From an uncultured Alphaproteobacteria bacterium (lineage in GTDB: Bacteria; Pseudomonadota; Alphaproteobacteria; RF32; CAG-239), in contig CALXWE010000001.1 in assembly GCA_944392295.1 (NCBI GenBank), forward strand, positions 1 through 64,000: a stretch of 64,000 bases of DNA. The letters run 5' to 3'. Below the pieces are notes generated by a model. The model worked only from the letters and a program-made list of their open reading frames with translations, was not told where the DNA came from and did not search any database. Below, piece after piece: positions 37,401 through 47,013 of the stretch (position 1 is the stretch's first letter; each line of letters opens with the position of its first letter). A program made the translations under genes and the position numbers.

Positions 37401-37847
37401 ATGAAAAAATTGCTAGGAGTACTGGGAGCAGTTGCCGTATTGGGAGCTTGTCAGGCTGATATTCAGTCCAATCAATATGGAACAAGTTCGGTCGGGCAGG
37501 CCAATCCGGCGGCACAGTGCCGAGTAATAAACGTTCGCAGAGTAAATGTTAAGAGCGATAACGAGCTTGGTACATTAATCGGCGGTGCGGCAGGCGGCGT
37601 AGCCGGATATGCCATTGGCGGCGACAGCACGGCTCACTGGTTGGGAAGCATCGGCGGTGCGGTATTAGGCGGGGTAGCCGGTAATGCTGCGCAAGATGCA
37701 TTATCATCACAAAACGCCTATGAATACATTGTTGAATTAAACAACGGACAAATTATGACAATTACGCAAGGTACCGATACATTGTTAAGCCCCGGACAGA
37801 AGTGCTTATTGTTGTACGGCAATCCGGCACGTTTGATAGGTTATTAA
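37401..37847 (+). CDS. Glycine-zipper (17 kDa surface antigen-like) lipoprotein
   Basis: 148 residues. Lipobox VLGAC (Cys17), then a glycine-zipper pair (GTLIGGAAGGVAGYAIGG and IGGAVLGGVAGNAAQDAL) as in the 17 kDa surface antigen and SlyB-type outer-membrane lipoproteins, and a C-terminal beta segment (YEYIVELNNGQIMTITQG). AAAGGAGAA precedes ATG 37401. It is divergent from asnS and has its own terminator. Confidence 0.88.
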   Translation: MKKLLGVLGAVAVLGACQADIQSNQYGTSSVGQANPAAQCRVINVRRVNVKSDNELGTLIGGAAGGVAGYAIGGDSTAHWLGSIGGAVLGGVAGNAAQDALSSQNAYEYIVELNNGQIMTITQGTDTLLSPGQKCLLLYGNPARLIGY

Positions 37848-37872
37848 TGCTTCTTGATTTTTAAGTTAAACT

Positions 37873-37910
37873 GACTTGCGCATTACTTTTAAGTATTGCG
37901 CAAGTTTTTG
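37873..37910 (+). terminator. Terminator of the glycine-zipper lipoprotein gene
   Basis: ACTTGCGCA and TGCGCAAGT pair across a TTACTTTTAAGTAT loop, followed by TTTTG. Confidence 0.8.
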
Positions 37911-37961
37911 TTTTATATAAGCTTGTAGATTATACAGCATTAAAGTCCATAGGGTCGTATA

Positions 37962-38561
37962 TTATTTATTGTTAAAAATGATAGTTGTTGCCATACTACC
38001 CTCTTTACATTCATTCAAAATATTAATACTTCTCAAATCTTGGGGCAAAGATGATTGCTTACCTCCGCCATATTGAAAGGCTTTCTCTCCTGAATAGACG
38101 GTTAGTGTTACGTAATTTATATCATCATAATAGGATTGTGCTACAGATAATAGGTGCATACACAATTCTTGACTGGTGTCTTTGTCCATGTCGTTTTGGG
38201 TGCGTACACGGAAAATCGTCTGATTGAACGGATCGCCATTATATATCTCAATTCGGTTATTAAATTTGTCGTACAAGTAAGTAGTATCATTTTTTTTAAT
38301 CATTTCTTCAGGCACAAGATTCATCTTAATAAAATATGGCACAAGGGAATCATCAGCTATGGAGCCTCCGGACGGTTTAATATTGAACATATACTCGTAG
38401 GTTACATTTATAAGCCAATCAATGTTTTCAATGCTTTTATTAAGCTTATATTTAGTCATCGCCTTTGAATAGCCGGAGATGGCCCCCACGGACAAAACGC
38501 CGATTATCGCCAAGACGCCAAGCATTTCGACCATACTTCTGCCCAGTTCATTAAATTTCAT
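37962..38561 (-). CDS. Type IV pilin-like protein, copy 4
   Basis: 199 residues. Leader MKFNELG, cleavage G7|RSMVEML, then the shared hydrophobic helix and KYKLNK. The head differs from all other copies: it lacks the YGD-C-CL block and has only two Cys (in QELCMHLLSVAQ and ILNECKEG). Its N-terminal codons differ from copy 7 at 13 of 21 positions with no amino acid change. It lies behind the spermidine-synthase-like gene, with the family promoter block between. The Shine-Dalgarno is AGGAG. Confidence 0.9.
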   Translation of the reverse strand: MKFNELGRSMVEMLGVLAIIGVLSVGAISGYSKAMTKYKLNKSIENIDWLINVTYEYMFNIKPSGGSIADDSLVPYFIKMNLVPEEMIKKNDTTYLYDKFNNRIEIYNGDPFNQTIFRVRTQNDMDKDTSQELCMHLLSVAQSYYDDINYVTLTVYSGEKAFQYGGGKQSSLPQDLRSINILNECKEGSMATTIIFNNK

Positions 38562-38587
38562 CTAAAATCTCCTAATTTTTGGTTATT

Positions 38588-38643
38588 AAAGGATTTTAAA
38601 CGAAATCATAAACCGTTTTTTTTTTTTGCAACTTTAAAAGGAA
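38588..38643 (-). promoter_or_regulatory. Conserved pilin promoter block, copy 4 (A12 tract)
   Basis: TTGCAA, twelve A (38616-38627), CGGTT, TATGAT. It differs from the block of copy 7 at one base in about 59. It starts 29 bases behind the stop codon of the upstream gene. Confidence 0.6.
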
Positions 38644-38672
38644 CTGCGTTGATATTTTAAGCCGTTTGGCAT

Positions 38673-40091
38673 CTATTGACCGTATACCGCCGTGTTTTTG
38701 TTTAAGGTATAAATACCGCTGTCTGCAGTGTGGTTATAATATATGTATTCAACATTTACCAGGGCCTCTTTTTCATATGGGTTATAAGGCTGTAGAGTCT
38801 GCCGACTTAAATATTGCGGAAAAACTTTGCGCAAAGTATTATCCAGCCTTTTGGAAAAAGAGTTATTAAATGCCGGCGACGTAATGGTATTTACCACCAT
38901 AATACCTTCGGGTTTTAAGTGCTTTTTGACCATTTCAAAAAAGTCGGTCGTAACAAAATTCATCGGAATGGAATATTTTGATGAAAATACGTCAACCACA
39001 ATTAAATCGTATAATTGCTGACTGTTTATCATAAACAAATAGGCATCTTGGGCAATAAATTTTTTATTATCCGAAAGCGGTTGGCGCAAGAAGAGCTCCT
39101 CGCTGATTTTTTGTAAATCTTTATCAATGTCTAAAAAAGTATAATTGTTTACTTTATCATTTAAGCCTATGGTAAATCCTCCGGCTCCCAGTATCAAAAT
39201 ATCTTTACCCGAGGTTGTCAAAAGCGGAGCTATAAACGTGTTGTTTATAAATTTAACGTATTCAAACATCAAATTTTCATCTGTCGATATTTTGGAAGAG
39301 GCCGAACCGTTAATGGTCATCAGTAAAGATTGCGGCTTGTTGTTTTTAAAATCTTGCTCAATGAGCTCAATTCGGGAAATAGCATCGTCTTTAACCATAT
39401 TAATGTGCGCTTCGTTTATTATATAGCGGCTGTTTAGGGTAATAGCCAATGCTAAACATAATAAATTTAAAAACGTGCTCAAAACCATTTCACGGCGGCG
39501 CTCCAATAACCATACGGTTGCACAGGTTAGCAACACCAAAATAACAATTGTTGCCCCAACTCCGATAAGAGGCATAAAAATCAAAGTGGTAGCCAAAGAG
39601 CCACAGACGCTTCCTAAAGTATCTACCGCCATAAAGCGTCCGGTATAATCAAAATGATGTCGATGCACAATCCTGCCGATAAATGACGTAATAAACCCTA
39701 ATGCTAAAGACGGAAAAGCTAAAAATACAGCCGAAAAAATGCTCACAAAGGCAAGCGATGATCTAATGTCCAGCCAATACATTAACAAAAAATACAATTT
39801 TATCATATGATAAGTGCAGGCAAAAATATACCATATCGCCAAAATTTTTAAAAATTTTAAGATAATGTTGCGTACCGGGTACAGGCTCATTTTAAGGGTC
39901 GAGCCGATATAGTATCCGACCGATAAAAACAGCAGTATAAAAGTGATAACAATAGATGTAATTAAAGTATTTGAGCCGACAAAGTTAATAAGTTGCCTTA
40001 AGATAATAAGCTCAAAAGAAAGGCTCGTATAGCCTAAAACAAATACTACGGTAAGTAATATATATTTTAATTTAGCGGTGAGTAGCGACAT
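38673..40091 (-). CDS. Membrane protein with spermidine-synthase-like domain
   Basis: 472 residues. The N-terminal half has about seven membrane helices (VVFVLGYTSLSFELIILRQL, ITSIVITFILLFLSVGYYIGS and others). The C-terminal half is a polyamine aminopropyltransferase-like fold with LILGAGGFTIGLN, FLDIDKDL and DLIVVDVFSSKYSIPMNFVT. Such fused proteins are known as SpeE-like, but their substrate is often not spermidine. The start overlaps the end of lpxK by 20 bases, so it is part of the lipid A/Kdo operon; a role in envelope chemistry is inference. Confidence 0.82.
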   Translation of the reverse strand: MSLLTAKLKYILLTVVFVLGYTSLSFELIILRQLINFVGSNTLITSIVITFILLFLSVGYYIGSTLKMSLYPVRNIILKFLKILAIWYIFACTYHMIKLYFLLMYWLDIRSSLAFVSIFSAVFLAFPSLALGFITSFIGRIVHRHHFDYTGRFMAVDTLGSVCGSLATTLIFMPLIGVGATIVILVLLTCATVWLLERRREMVLSTFLNLLCLALAITLNSRYIINEAHINMVKDDAISRIELIEQDFKNNKPQSLLMTINGSASSKISTDENLMFEYVKFINNTFIAPLLTTSGKDILILGAGGFTIGLNDKVNNYTFLDIDKDLQKISEELFLRQPLSDNKKFIAQDAYLFMINSQQLYDLIVVDVFSSKYSIPMNFVTTDFFEMVKKHLKPEGIMVVNTITSPAFNNSFSKRLDNTLRKVFPQYLSRQTLQPYNPYEKEALVNVEYIYYNHTADSGIYTLNKNTAVYGQ

Positions 40092-41052
40092 TGGTCTTAT
40101 CCTTAAAAGCCGATTGCAAAAAGAGCATAAACTTGTCTTTATCTTGCCACTGCACCTTAATGTTTAAGACTTTAATTTCTTTTCGTAAAGAAAGAGGAAT
40201 TTTCACAAAATCTTTTGAAGTGGTAAAAATATCCAAATCTTTATTTTTAGCTTCATCGATTAATTTATTAAGTTCGGCACGGGTATAAAAATAATGATCG
40301 GGAAAATTATGAGTTTTAACCACGTTTAAACCGCATTTTGCCAATGAATTATAAAATTTTTCAGGGTGCCCGATACCGGCAAAAGCCAACACATCGCGTT
40401 TGGCATTTTGGGGTTGTTCTTCCTTAACTTCGGCATAAAATATCGGCAAAGAGGTACGCTTGGCAATACCTGTTTTATCTTCACCCAAAATAACAACGGC
40501 CTGGGCACGCTTAATGCCTTCATCAAAAGTTTCACGCAGCGGTCCGGCCGGAATAACTCTGCCGTTGCCAACGCCGTATCTGCCGTCAAATACCAAAAGC
40601 GAAATATCTTTGTAAAGTCCCGGATTTTGAAAACCGTCATCCATAACCAAGCAGTCGGCTCCGTGAGCTATGGCAAGTCTTGCCGCCGAGGCTCTATCGG
40701 GGTTAACCACCGTTGGTGCACATTCTGCCAAAAGTAAAGGCTCATCGCCCACTTGCTGTGGGGTATGAACTTCTTTGTTAACTACAACATTATGGATTCT
40801 ACCGCCATAACCTCTGGATATAAAAAACGGATTATACCCCATTTGTTGCAGCATTTCGGCAACGGAAAGAGAAACCGGAGTTTTTCCGGTTCCTCCTGCC
40901 GTAATGTTTCCCACGCAGATTACCGGGCATTTAGCTTTATAAGAGCTTTTAAGCTTAAGCCGCAGACGAGTTGCCAAATCATACAAATCACCAAACGGCA
41001 GTAAGCAGTCGGATATAAAGCTTTTTTCATTCCAGAAGCGTGGTGTTTTCAT
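40072..41052 (-). CDS. lpxK: Tetraacyldisaccharide 4'-kinase (LpxK)
   Basis: 326 residues. N-terminal helix, then VGNITAGGTGKTP (Walker A), FISRGYGG, VGDEPLLLA, DCLVMDDGFQNPGL and the C-terminal FPDHYFYTRAEL and DIFTTSKDFVKIP. LpxK phosphorylates the lipid A precursor at the inner membrane. Directly follows waaA after five bases. Confidence 0.96.
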   Translation of the reverse strand: MKTPRFWNEKSFISDCLLPFGDLYDLATRLRLKLKSSYKAKCPVICVGNITAGGTGKTPVSLSVAEMLQQMGYNPFFISRGYGGRIHNVVVNKEVHTPQQVGDEPLLLAECAPTVVNPDRASAARLAIAHGADCLVMDDGFQNPGLYKDISLLVFDGRYGVGNGRVIPAGPLRETFDEGIKRAQAVVILGEDKTGIAKRTSLPIFYAEVKEEQPQNAKRDVLAFAGIGHPEKFYNSLAKCGLNVVKTHNFPDHYFYTRAELNKLIDEAKNKDLDIFTTSKDFVKIPLSLRKEIKVLNIKVQWQDKDKFMLFLQSAFKDKTNVATHR

Positions 41053-41057
41053 CTGTT

Positions 41058-42323
41058 TTAGTCCAGATAAACTTTAATTTTTTCAACAATACCGTCCAAA
41101 ACCTTAGCCTCGCTGGTTGCCCAGTTATAAGCCAAAGAACGTTTAGCTTCCAGCAATTCAGGATTTGTCAGTAAATTTTCAACAGTTTCCATTAACTCAA
41201 GTACATCGTTAACTTGAATAATAGCATCGGCCTTTTTAGCACGGTTCATAGCATCGGTAAAGTTATGCATATGTGGACCGACGATAACGGCATCACGCGA
41301 GCGTGAAGGCTCCATAAAGTTTTGTCCTCCGTGCGGAATAAGAGAGCCGCCGATAAATACAAGCGGAATGAGCTCATACCAAATACCCAATTCACCGATG
41401 GTATCTGCAATATAGACATCAGTCTTTTCGGTAATTTTTTCATTAGCCGAGCGTAAAGAAACATTTAAGCCCAACTCTTTTTGCAAACGCTCTTTAATTT
41501 CAACACCGCGATGAGGGTGGCGCGGAGCAATAAATGTAAGCAAGTTCGGAATTTTTTGCTTTAAGTCTTTTAAGAAGCGAGCAATTTTAAATTCCTCGTC
41601 ATCGTGAGTGGAGCTTACAAGCCAAACCGTACGACCTTTAATTTGTTCGGCAATTTCCTGCTTTTTGTTTTCATCAACGGGCAGTGGCAGACCGGCATAT
41701 TTTAAGTTGCCAAGGCACGCAGTGTTTTTGGCGCCCAAAACACGCAAACGATATTCGTCTTCATCAGATTGCCCCAAACACAGGGTAAAGCAGTCTAAAA
41801 TTTCTTTAATAACAAACTCAAACTGTTGCCAACGTTTGAACGATTTATTGGAGATACGTCCGTTTACCAAAATCAGCGGAATATTTTTTCTCTTAATGCA
41901 AGAAAGCATTGCCGGCCAAAACTCAGATTCAAACCACAAAGCAATATCAGGTTTCCAGTGCTTAATAAAGCGAGTGGCAAATACGGGGTTTTCAATCGGC
42001 AAATATTGATGAAAAGCTCTTTCCGGCAAACGTTTGGCCATAACTTCGGCAGAAGTCAAGGTGCCGGTAGTTACCATAACATGAGCATCAGGGTAGATTT
42101 CCAAAAGTCTGTTGATAAGCGGCAGCATGGAAATAGATTCTCCGACCGAGGCACCGTGCATCCAAATTAATTTTCCTTCTGGACGTGGCTTAGTTGGTCT
42201 GCCGATTCTTTCATTGAAACGTTTAATGTCTTCTTTGCCTCTTTTTTTGCGTTTTTCAATATAGCGGCTGATAGCTATAGGATATAAAAAACGGATGAGC
42301 GTGTTATAAATTTTCATCAACAT
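41058..42323 (-). CDS. waaA: Kdo transferase WaaA (KdtA)
   Basis: 421 residues. A short membrane-associated N-terminus, then the GT-B fold with WMHGASVGESISMLPLI, VTTGTLTSAEVMAKRLP, ALWFESEFWPAML, LVNGRIS, IAPRHPHRG and FIGGSLIPHGGQNFMEP. It adds Kdo to lipid A precursor. The basic stretch EKRKKRGKEDIKRFNERIG is as in the family. AGAGGAAA precedes ATG 42323. Confidence 0.96.
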   Translation of the reverse strand: MLMKIYNTLIRFLYPIAISRYIEKRKKRGKEDIKRFNERIGRPTKPRPEGKLIWMHGASVGESISMLPLINRLLEIYPDAHVMVTTGTLTSAEVMAKRLPERAFHQYLPIENPVFATRFIKHWKPDIALWFESEFWPAMLSCIKRKNIPLILVNGRISNKSFKRWQQFEFVIKEILDCFTLCLGQSDEDEYRLRVLGAKNTACLGNLKYAGLPLPVDENKKQEIAEQIKGRTVWLVSSTHDDEEFKIARFLKDLKQKIPNLLTFIAPRHPHRGVEIKERLQKELGLNVSLRSANEKITEKTDVYIADTIGELGIWYELIPLVFIGGSLIPHGGQNFMEPSRSRDAVIVGPHMHNFTDAMNRAKKADAIIQVNDVLELMETVENLLTNPELLEAKRSLAYNWATSEAKVLDGIVEKIKVYLD

Positions 42324-42371
42324 AGATCTATTTCCTCTGAATTTAATTTTAGTACCAATACAATAATATTT

Positions 42372-43139
42372 TTATGATTCAGCATTACCCGCATCGGTAT
42401 TTGAAGTGGCATGCCTTTTCTTTTTAGGCATTGTACCTTTTGGTATGTAAGGCATACCAAGCTCTTTATCCAGTTCCCAGGTCAATGCGTTAAGTTGATC
42501 TTCAATTTCCTTTCGATACTGTTCAAGCTGTTCTTTTGATGCGTCATGCGGAATAAAAAAAGGTTGAGTAACGGCGCAAATACCCTTATTAAAAGGCCTT
42601 GGAAGAAGCATTCTGTCCCAACTTTTTTCAATTACTTTAGAGTTAGCAATACTATAAGTAACGCCGATAACCGGCTTTCCGGTTTTTTGGGCATAATATA
42701 CAGGGCTCAAAGACATAGTCATACTCGGACCTCTCGGTCCATCGGGAATAATGGCAATAGTAGTACCCGATTGCAATTCTTTGAGCAAAGATACGGCGGC
42801 CCCGCTGGCATTTTCATTTGTAGAGCCGGATATATTACCTATTCCGAAGCGGCGTAAAAGTCCGACAATCATCCTTCCGTCGCGGTGCGGCGAGACCAAA
42901 GCTTTTAATACTTTTCTTTTATCCCAAAAATAGGGGAGCATTGGCATACGTCCGTGCCAAGCAATAAAGATAACACTACCGTATTTATCCAAGTTGCCGT
43001 AAAAGTTTTCGATATGTCTTATTTCCCATTTTGTGGTAGCGGCAATAAGGCGTATATACCAATAGGCCGCAAAGCTTATTACTTCTGCCGCGGCGCGTGA
43101 TTTAGTTATTTTTTTAAATGTATCTTTTAAGTACCCCAT
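42372..43139 (-). CDS. DUF374 lysophospholipid acyltransferase-like protein
   Basis: 255 residues. Motifs of the acyltransferase superfamily: WHGRMPMLPYF, SPHRDGRMIVGLLRRFGI, GSTNENASGAA and IIPDGPRGPSM. DUF374 proteins of this kind lie with waaA and lpxK in alphaproteobacteria and are thought to act on lipid A or phospholipid. The frame is open upstream to 43220, but ATG 43139 fits the family N-terminus better; the Shine-Dalgarno is weak. The Lys/Arg-rich C-terminal tail (PKKKRH) is not typical. Confidence 0.85.
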   Translation of the reverse strand: MGYLKDTFKKITKSRAAAEVISFAAYWYIRLIAATTKWEIRHIENFYGNLDKYGSVIFIAWHGRMPMLPYFWDKRKVLKALVSPHRDGRMIVGLLRRFGIGNISGSTNENASGAAVSLLKELQSGTTIAIIPDGPRGPSMTMSLSPVYYAQKTGKPVIGVTYSIANSKVIEKSWDRMLLPRPFNKGICAVTQPFFIPHDASKEQLEQYRKEIEDQLNALTWELDKELGMPYIPKGTMPKKKRHATSNTDAGNAES

Positions 43140-43256
43140 GGTCTCACTACACAAATTTAAGCATATAATATACACTTTTTTGCAATCTGCAACAGGTTTA
43201 AGCAAAAACATTAACAACAATGTGTCTGTGGATTAAAAAGTTTTGCCGTTGCCTCT

Positions 43257-43288
43257 CTTGCCAAATGTTTATACATTTCCTATATGAT
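43257..43288 (+). promoter_or_regulatory. Candidate lon promoter, possibly sigma-32 type
   Basis: CTTGCCA (43257) and CCTATATGAT (43279-43288) precede lon by about 30 bases. CTTG-N-CCTATAT is close to heat-shock promoters, and TTGCCA-N17-TATATG could be read by the housekeeping factor. Inspection only. Confidence 0.35.
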
Positions 43289-43320
43289 AGAAAGGATATG
43301 TATAACAGAAAGGAAAGAGG

Positions 43321-45636
43321 TTGCAAGATATTATTGATATGATTCCGGTATTACCTTTAAGAGATACTGTAGTTTTTCCGAAGATGATTGTTCCGTTGTT
43401 TGTAGGCAGGACCAAGTCGATAAATGCCTTACAAAAAGTAAGTGAAAACGGCGGCAATGTTGTTTTGGCAACTCAGAAAAGGGCCGAGCAGGAAGATCCT
43501 AAAGCCGATGATATATATAAAATAGGCACATTGGGCAACATTTTGCAGATGCTCAAATTGCCCGATGGTACGGTTAAAGTTTTGATTGAGGGTTTAGAGC
43601 GCATTAAAATCGAAGAATTTTCCGATAACGGCGATTACATAAGCGCACGCATCAGTTCTTTTCCTGAGACTGATGATCAAAATTCGCTGGAGCATGAAGC
43701 GTTGGCCCGTGCGGTTTTGGAGCAGTTTGAGGAATATGTTAAGGTATCTAAAAAGATTTCGCCTGATGTTTTGGTAGCGGTTCGACAGATAGAAGATTAC
43801 AGCAAGCTGGCCGATACCGTTGCCTCGCATATAGCCTTAAAAGTTGAAGATAAGCAAGCTCTTTTAGAGGCTAAAGATTTAAAAGCTCGTTTTGAAAAGT
43901 TGCTGGGTATTATTGATGCGGAAATGGCTTTAATTGAGGTCGAAAACAAAATTCGCAACCGCGTTAAAAAGCAAATGGAAAAGAGCCAAAAAGAATACTA
44001 TTTAAACGAGCAAATGAAAGCTATTCAAAAAGAGCTTAACGATGGTGATGAAGAAGACGAGATAGCAACATATCTAAAAAAGATTAAGCATACTCGTTTA
44101 TCTAAAGAGGCAAGAGAAAAAGCCCAAGCCGAGGTTCGTAAGTTAAAGACAATGGGAGCGATGAGTTCCGAAGCCACGGTAGTAAGAAACTATCTTGATT
44201 GGTTGTTAGATATTCCATGGAACAAAAAATCTAAAGTAAACAAAGATTTATCCAAAGCCATGGCTGTATTGGAAAGGGACCATTACGGATTAGATAAAGT
44301 AAAAGAGCGTATTGTTGAATACTTAGCGGTTCGTTCAAGAGCCGATAAAATAAAAGGTCCGATTTTATGTTTAGTCGGTCCTCCGGGAGTTGGTAAAACT
44401 TCACTTGGTCAATCAATTGCTCGTGCCACTGGTCGTAAGTTTGTCAGAGCTTCATTGGGCGGTATGCGCGATGAAGCCGAAATCAGAGGACACAGAAGAA
44501 CGTACATCGGTTCAATGCCGGGTAAAATTATCCAGAGCATGAAAAAAGCCGGTACATCTAATCCGTTGTTTTTGCTTGATGAAATTGATAAGCTTGGCAA
44601 CGATTGGCGCGGAGATCCGAGCTCGGCATTATTGGAGGTATTAGACCCTGAGCAGAACTCAACCTTTAACGACCATTACTTGGATGTTGATTACGACTTA
44701 TCGGATGTAATGTTTGTAACCACGGCCAACTCGCTTGATATGCCGCGTCCGTTACTGGACAGAATGGAAATAATTCGTTTATCGGGTTACACCGAAGATG
44801 AGAAGGTAGAAATTGCCAAGAGGCACTTATTACCTAAAATCTTTAAAGAGAATGCGGTAAAAGAGACAGAATTATTCATTGATGAAAGTGCGGTACGAGA
44901 CATTATTCGTTATTACACGAGGGAAGCCGGTGTTCGTAATCTGGAAAGGGAGTTATCTTCGATTGCCCGTAAGGCGGTAAAAGAGATTTTACTTTCCGAG
45001 AACAAGGGTCAAAAGATAGTAGTTAACGCCGATAATTTGGAAAAATACCTCGGAGTACGTAAATTTTCGTACGGCATAGCCGAAGAAAAAGATCACATCG
45101 GGGTAACGACGGGCTTAGCCTGGACGGAAGTCGGCGGCGATATACTGTTTATTGAAGCGGTAGATATGCCTGGTAAAGGCAAAGTAATGCAAACCGGCAA
45201 GCTCGGTGATGTGATGAAAGAGTCTATTGACACGGCATATTCTGTTGTTCGAGCCAATTCAAAAGAGTTAGGCATAGATCCTGACATATTTGAAAAGACC
45301 GATGTTCACATTCACGTACCTGAAGGGGCAACGCCCAAAGACGGACCTTCGGCAGGTATAGCCATGTACACGACTTTAGTTTCGGTATTTACCAAAACGC
45401 CGGTTAGAAAAGACGTGGCAATGACCGGAGAAATTACGCTGCAAGGAAGAGTATTGCCGATTGGCGGATTAAAGGAGAAGCTTTTATCAGCGTTACGAGG
45501 AGGAATTAAGACGGTAATTATTCCGAAAGAAAACGAAAAGGATTTAGCTGAAATTCCGGATAACGTTAAAAAAGGAATGAAGATTATCCCTGTTTCGGAA
45601 GTTTCTGAGGTATTAAAAATCGCCTTAAAGAAATAG
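43321..45636 (+). CDS. lon: ATP-dependent protease Lon
   Basis: 771 residues. N-terminal substrate-binding domain beginning IPVLPLRDTVVFPKMIVPLF, AAA+ domain with GPPGVGKT at residues 353-360 and DEIDK, and the Ser-Lys protease domain with Ser677 in KDGPSAG and Lys720 in GGLKEK. The start is TTG 43321: AGGAAAGAGG ends directly before it, while the next ATG (43339) is 18 bases away from any site. It degrades misfolded and regulatory proteins. Confidence 0.97.
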   Translation: MQDIIDMIPVLPLRDTVVFPKMIVPLFVGRTKSINALQKVSENGGNVVLATQKRAEQEDPKADDIYKIGTLGNILQMLKLPDGTVKVLIEGLERIKIEEFSDNGDYISARISSFPETDDQNSLEHEALARAVLEQFEEYVKVSKKISPDVLVAVRQIEDYSKLADTVASHIALKVEDKQALLEAKDLKARFEKLLGIIDAEMALIEVENKIRNRVKKQMEKSQKEYYLNEQMKAIQKELNDGDEEDEIATYLKKIKHTRLSKEAREKAQAEVRKLKTMGAMSSEATVVRNYLDWLLDIPWNKKSKVNKDLSKAMAVLERDHYGLDKVKERIVEYLAVRSRADKIKGPILCLVGPPGVGKTSLGQSIARATGRKFVRASLGGMRDEAEIRGHRRTYIGSMPGKIIQSMKKAGTSNPLFLLDEIDKLGNDWRGDPSSALLEVLDPEQNSTFNDHYLDVDYDLSDVMFVTTANSLDMPRPLLDRMEIIRLSGYTEDEKVEIAKRHLLPKIFKENAVKETELFIDESAVRDIIRYYTREAGVRNLERELSSIARKAVKEILLSENKGQKIVVNADNLEKYLGVRKFSYGIAEEKDHIGVTTGLAWTEVGGDILFIEAVDMPGKGKVMQTGKLGDVMKESIDTAYSVVRANSKELGIDPDIFEKTDVHIHVPEGATPKDGPSAGIAMYTTLVSVFTKTPVRKDVAMTGEITLQGRVLPIGGLKEKLLSALRGGIKTVIIPKENEKDLAEIPDNVKKGMKIIPVSEVSEVLKIALKK

Positions 45637-45653
45637 GAAAGAGCTTTAAGAAA

Positions 45654-45693
45654 TCGGCGCTGTTACAATCTCATAACAACGCCGATATTTTTT
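45654..45693 (+). terminator. Terminator of lon
   Basis: TCGGCGCTGTTA and TAACAACGCCGA pair with one mismatch around CAATCTCA, then ATTTTTT. Confidence 0.75.
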
Positions 45694-45698
45694 ATATA

Positions 45699-46316
45699 TT
45701 ATTTCCATAATATATAGAAGTTACAAGTATTTTCATCACAGACATTACATAAATCATTTACTTCGTTAATCGTGAGATTATTTAAGCACTTAAGATTTTG
45801 GTTGTTGCAATAGTTGTCCCCGTATAAAAGGCCATAATAATCATTTTTAAATTTAGTTTCAAGTAGCCAAAGATTGGAGCTATTTTCTTTAGTCATAGAG
45901 ACAACATTATAACATATTTTTTTACCCTGAGATGAGGATTGAAAAGATATACCCATCCCATAATAATTTTTATTAGGATAGTAAAATATCCAAATCATAT
46001 TATTAAAAATATCTCTAAAGGGACGAGTAGAATTAGTTGTGAGAGATATTCCATCAGGGATTAGCCCAAGTTTTTGTAATATTGTTGAGTAGTAAATAGC
46101 ACCGTCTGCATCAACAATATTGCCAGAGGCGTCTAGTTGATGAGAAATATTTAGAGAGTTATTAAGAAGAATATTTATAGATTCTGCGTGTTTATTAAGC
46201 TTATATTTCATCATAGCCTTAGAATAACCGGCAATGGCACCGACGGAAAGGACGCCGATAATAGCGAGTACTCCCAACATTTCGACCATAGACCTGCCAA
46301 GTTCATTAAATTTCAT
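45699..46316 (-). CDS. Type IV pilin-like protein, copy 5
   Basis: 205 residues. MKFNELG|RSMVEML and the shared helix are followed by a distinct Asn/Ser-rich head (NILLNNSLNISHQLDASGNI). It retains KICYNVVSMTKE, YGDNYC...KCLNN and the final CNVC...C cysteines of the family. It is convergent with lon and follows the redox operon after its terminator. The Shine-Dalgarno is GGAGG. Confidence 0.9.
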   Translation of the reverse strand: MKFNELGRSMVEMLGVLAIIGVLSVGAIAGYSKAMMKYKLNKHAESINILLNNSLNISHQLDASGNIVDADGAIYYSTILQKLGLIPDGISLTTNSTRPFRDIFNNMIWIFYYPNKNYYGMGISFQSSSQGKKICYNVVSMTKENSSNLWLLETKFKNDYYGLLYGDNYCNNQNLKCLNNLTINEVNDLCNVCDENTCNFYILWK

Positions 46317-46342
46317 CTAAAACCTCCAAAGTTTTGGTTATT

Positions 46343-46387
46343 AAAGGTATTTAAACGAAATCATAAACCGTTTTTTTTTTTTGCAAT
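46343..46387 (-). promoter_or_regulatory. Conserved pilin promoter block, copy 5 (A12 tract)
   Basis: Twelve A (46371-46382), CGGTT, TATGAT as elsewhere. Conservation stops after TTGCAA; the distal CTTTTAAAG part of the other copies is replaced by CTTTTTGATTG, so this copy marks the core of the element. Confidence 0.6.
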
Positions 46388-46417
46388 CAAAAAGAGTCTT
46401 GTCCGCAATAAGTTAAA

Positions 46418-46450
46418 AAAACACCCTCATTTTAGTAAAATGAGGGTGGT
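46418..46450 (-). terminator. Terminator of the redox operon
   Basis: CACCCTCATTTTA and TAAAATGAGGGTG pair almost without a loop, and a T-run follows on the minus strand. Confidence 0.85.
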
Positions 46451-46469
46451 GATATAAGATCTATCAATT

Positions 46470-47009
46470 TTAACAGGCTTTGCCCATATTATAAGCCTCT
46501 TCCATAGCCGGACTGCCTTTAATTTCACCTGCTTGCCAAGCACCTACACCGTAGATTATGCCTTTTTCTTTGGTACCGTTTAAGCAATCTTGAGTAAAAC
46601 CTCTGAAACCTTCCAAGGCTCTTTTAAGATTGGCTTTATTATCATCGGCAGATGCCAAAATAAAATAAAAATCTTTGTTGCTGATTTCGGTATATCTTGG
46701 TACTGTACGGTCAATTAAGGTTTTCATTTGTCCGTTCATGGCGTAAAAATATATAGGTGTCGCCATAACAATCACATCAGCATTTACCATTTTATCTAAA
46801 ATTTCGGCCATATCATCTTGCTGAATGCATTTGTGAGTACTATTGCATACTCCGCAGCCTTTACAAAAGTTGATATGTTTATCGTTAAGATAAATTTTTT
46901 CAACTTCATTTCCTGCTTCTTTGGCACCTTTTATAAATTCATCACATAACAAATCGGAATTTCCGTGTTTGCGAAAACTTGCCGATAAAACTAAAACTTT
47001 TTTACTCAT
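46470..47009 (-). CDS. Flavodoxin-fold NAD(P)H-dependent FMN reductase
   Basis: 179 residues. VLVLSASFRKHGNSDLLCDEFIKGA is the FMN phosphate-binding start of the NADPH-dependent FMN reductase family. FCKGCGVCNSTHKC is the cysteine cluster found in iron-sulfur flavoproteins, and VIVMATPIYFYAMNGQMKTLIDR is the typical flavin loop. The start ATG 47009 has AAAGGAG upstream. It is last in the five-gene operon with a carboxymuconolactone decarboxylase-like protein, a cupin, an alcohol dehydrogenase and a phosphoesterase. Confidence 0.85.
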   Translation of the reverse strand: MSKKVLVLSASFRKHGNSDLLCDEFIKGAKEAGNEVEKIYLNDKHINFCKGCGVCNSTHKCIQQDDMAEILDKMVNADVIVMATPIYFYAMNGQMKTLIDRTVPRYTEISNKDFYFILASADDNKANLKRALEGFRGFTQDCLNGTKEKGIIYGVGAWQAGEIKGSPAMEEAYNMGKAC

Positions 47010-47013
47010 AATT

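Noticed and set aside
43225-43234. TGTGGATTA as DnaA box and origin
   Set aside because: Single site without a cluster, AT-rich unwinding element or dnaA/dnaN neighbours.
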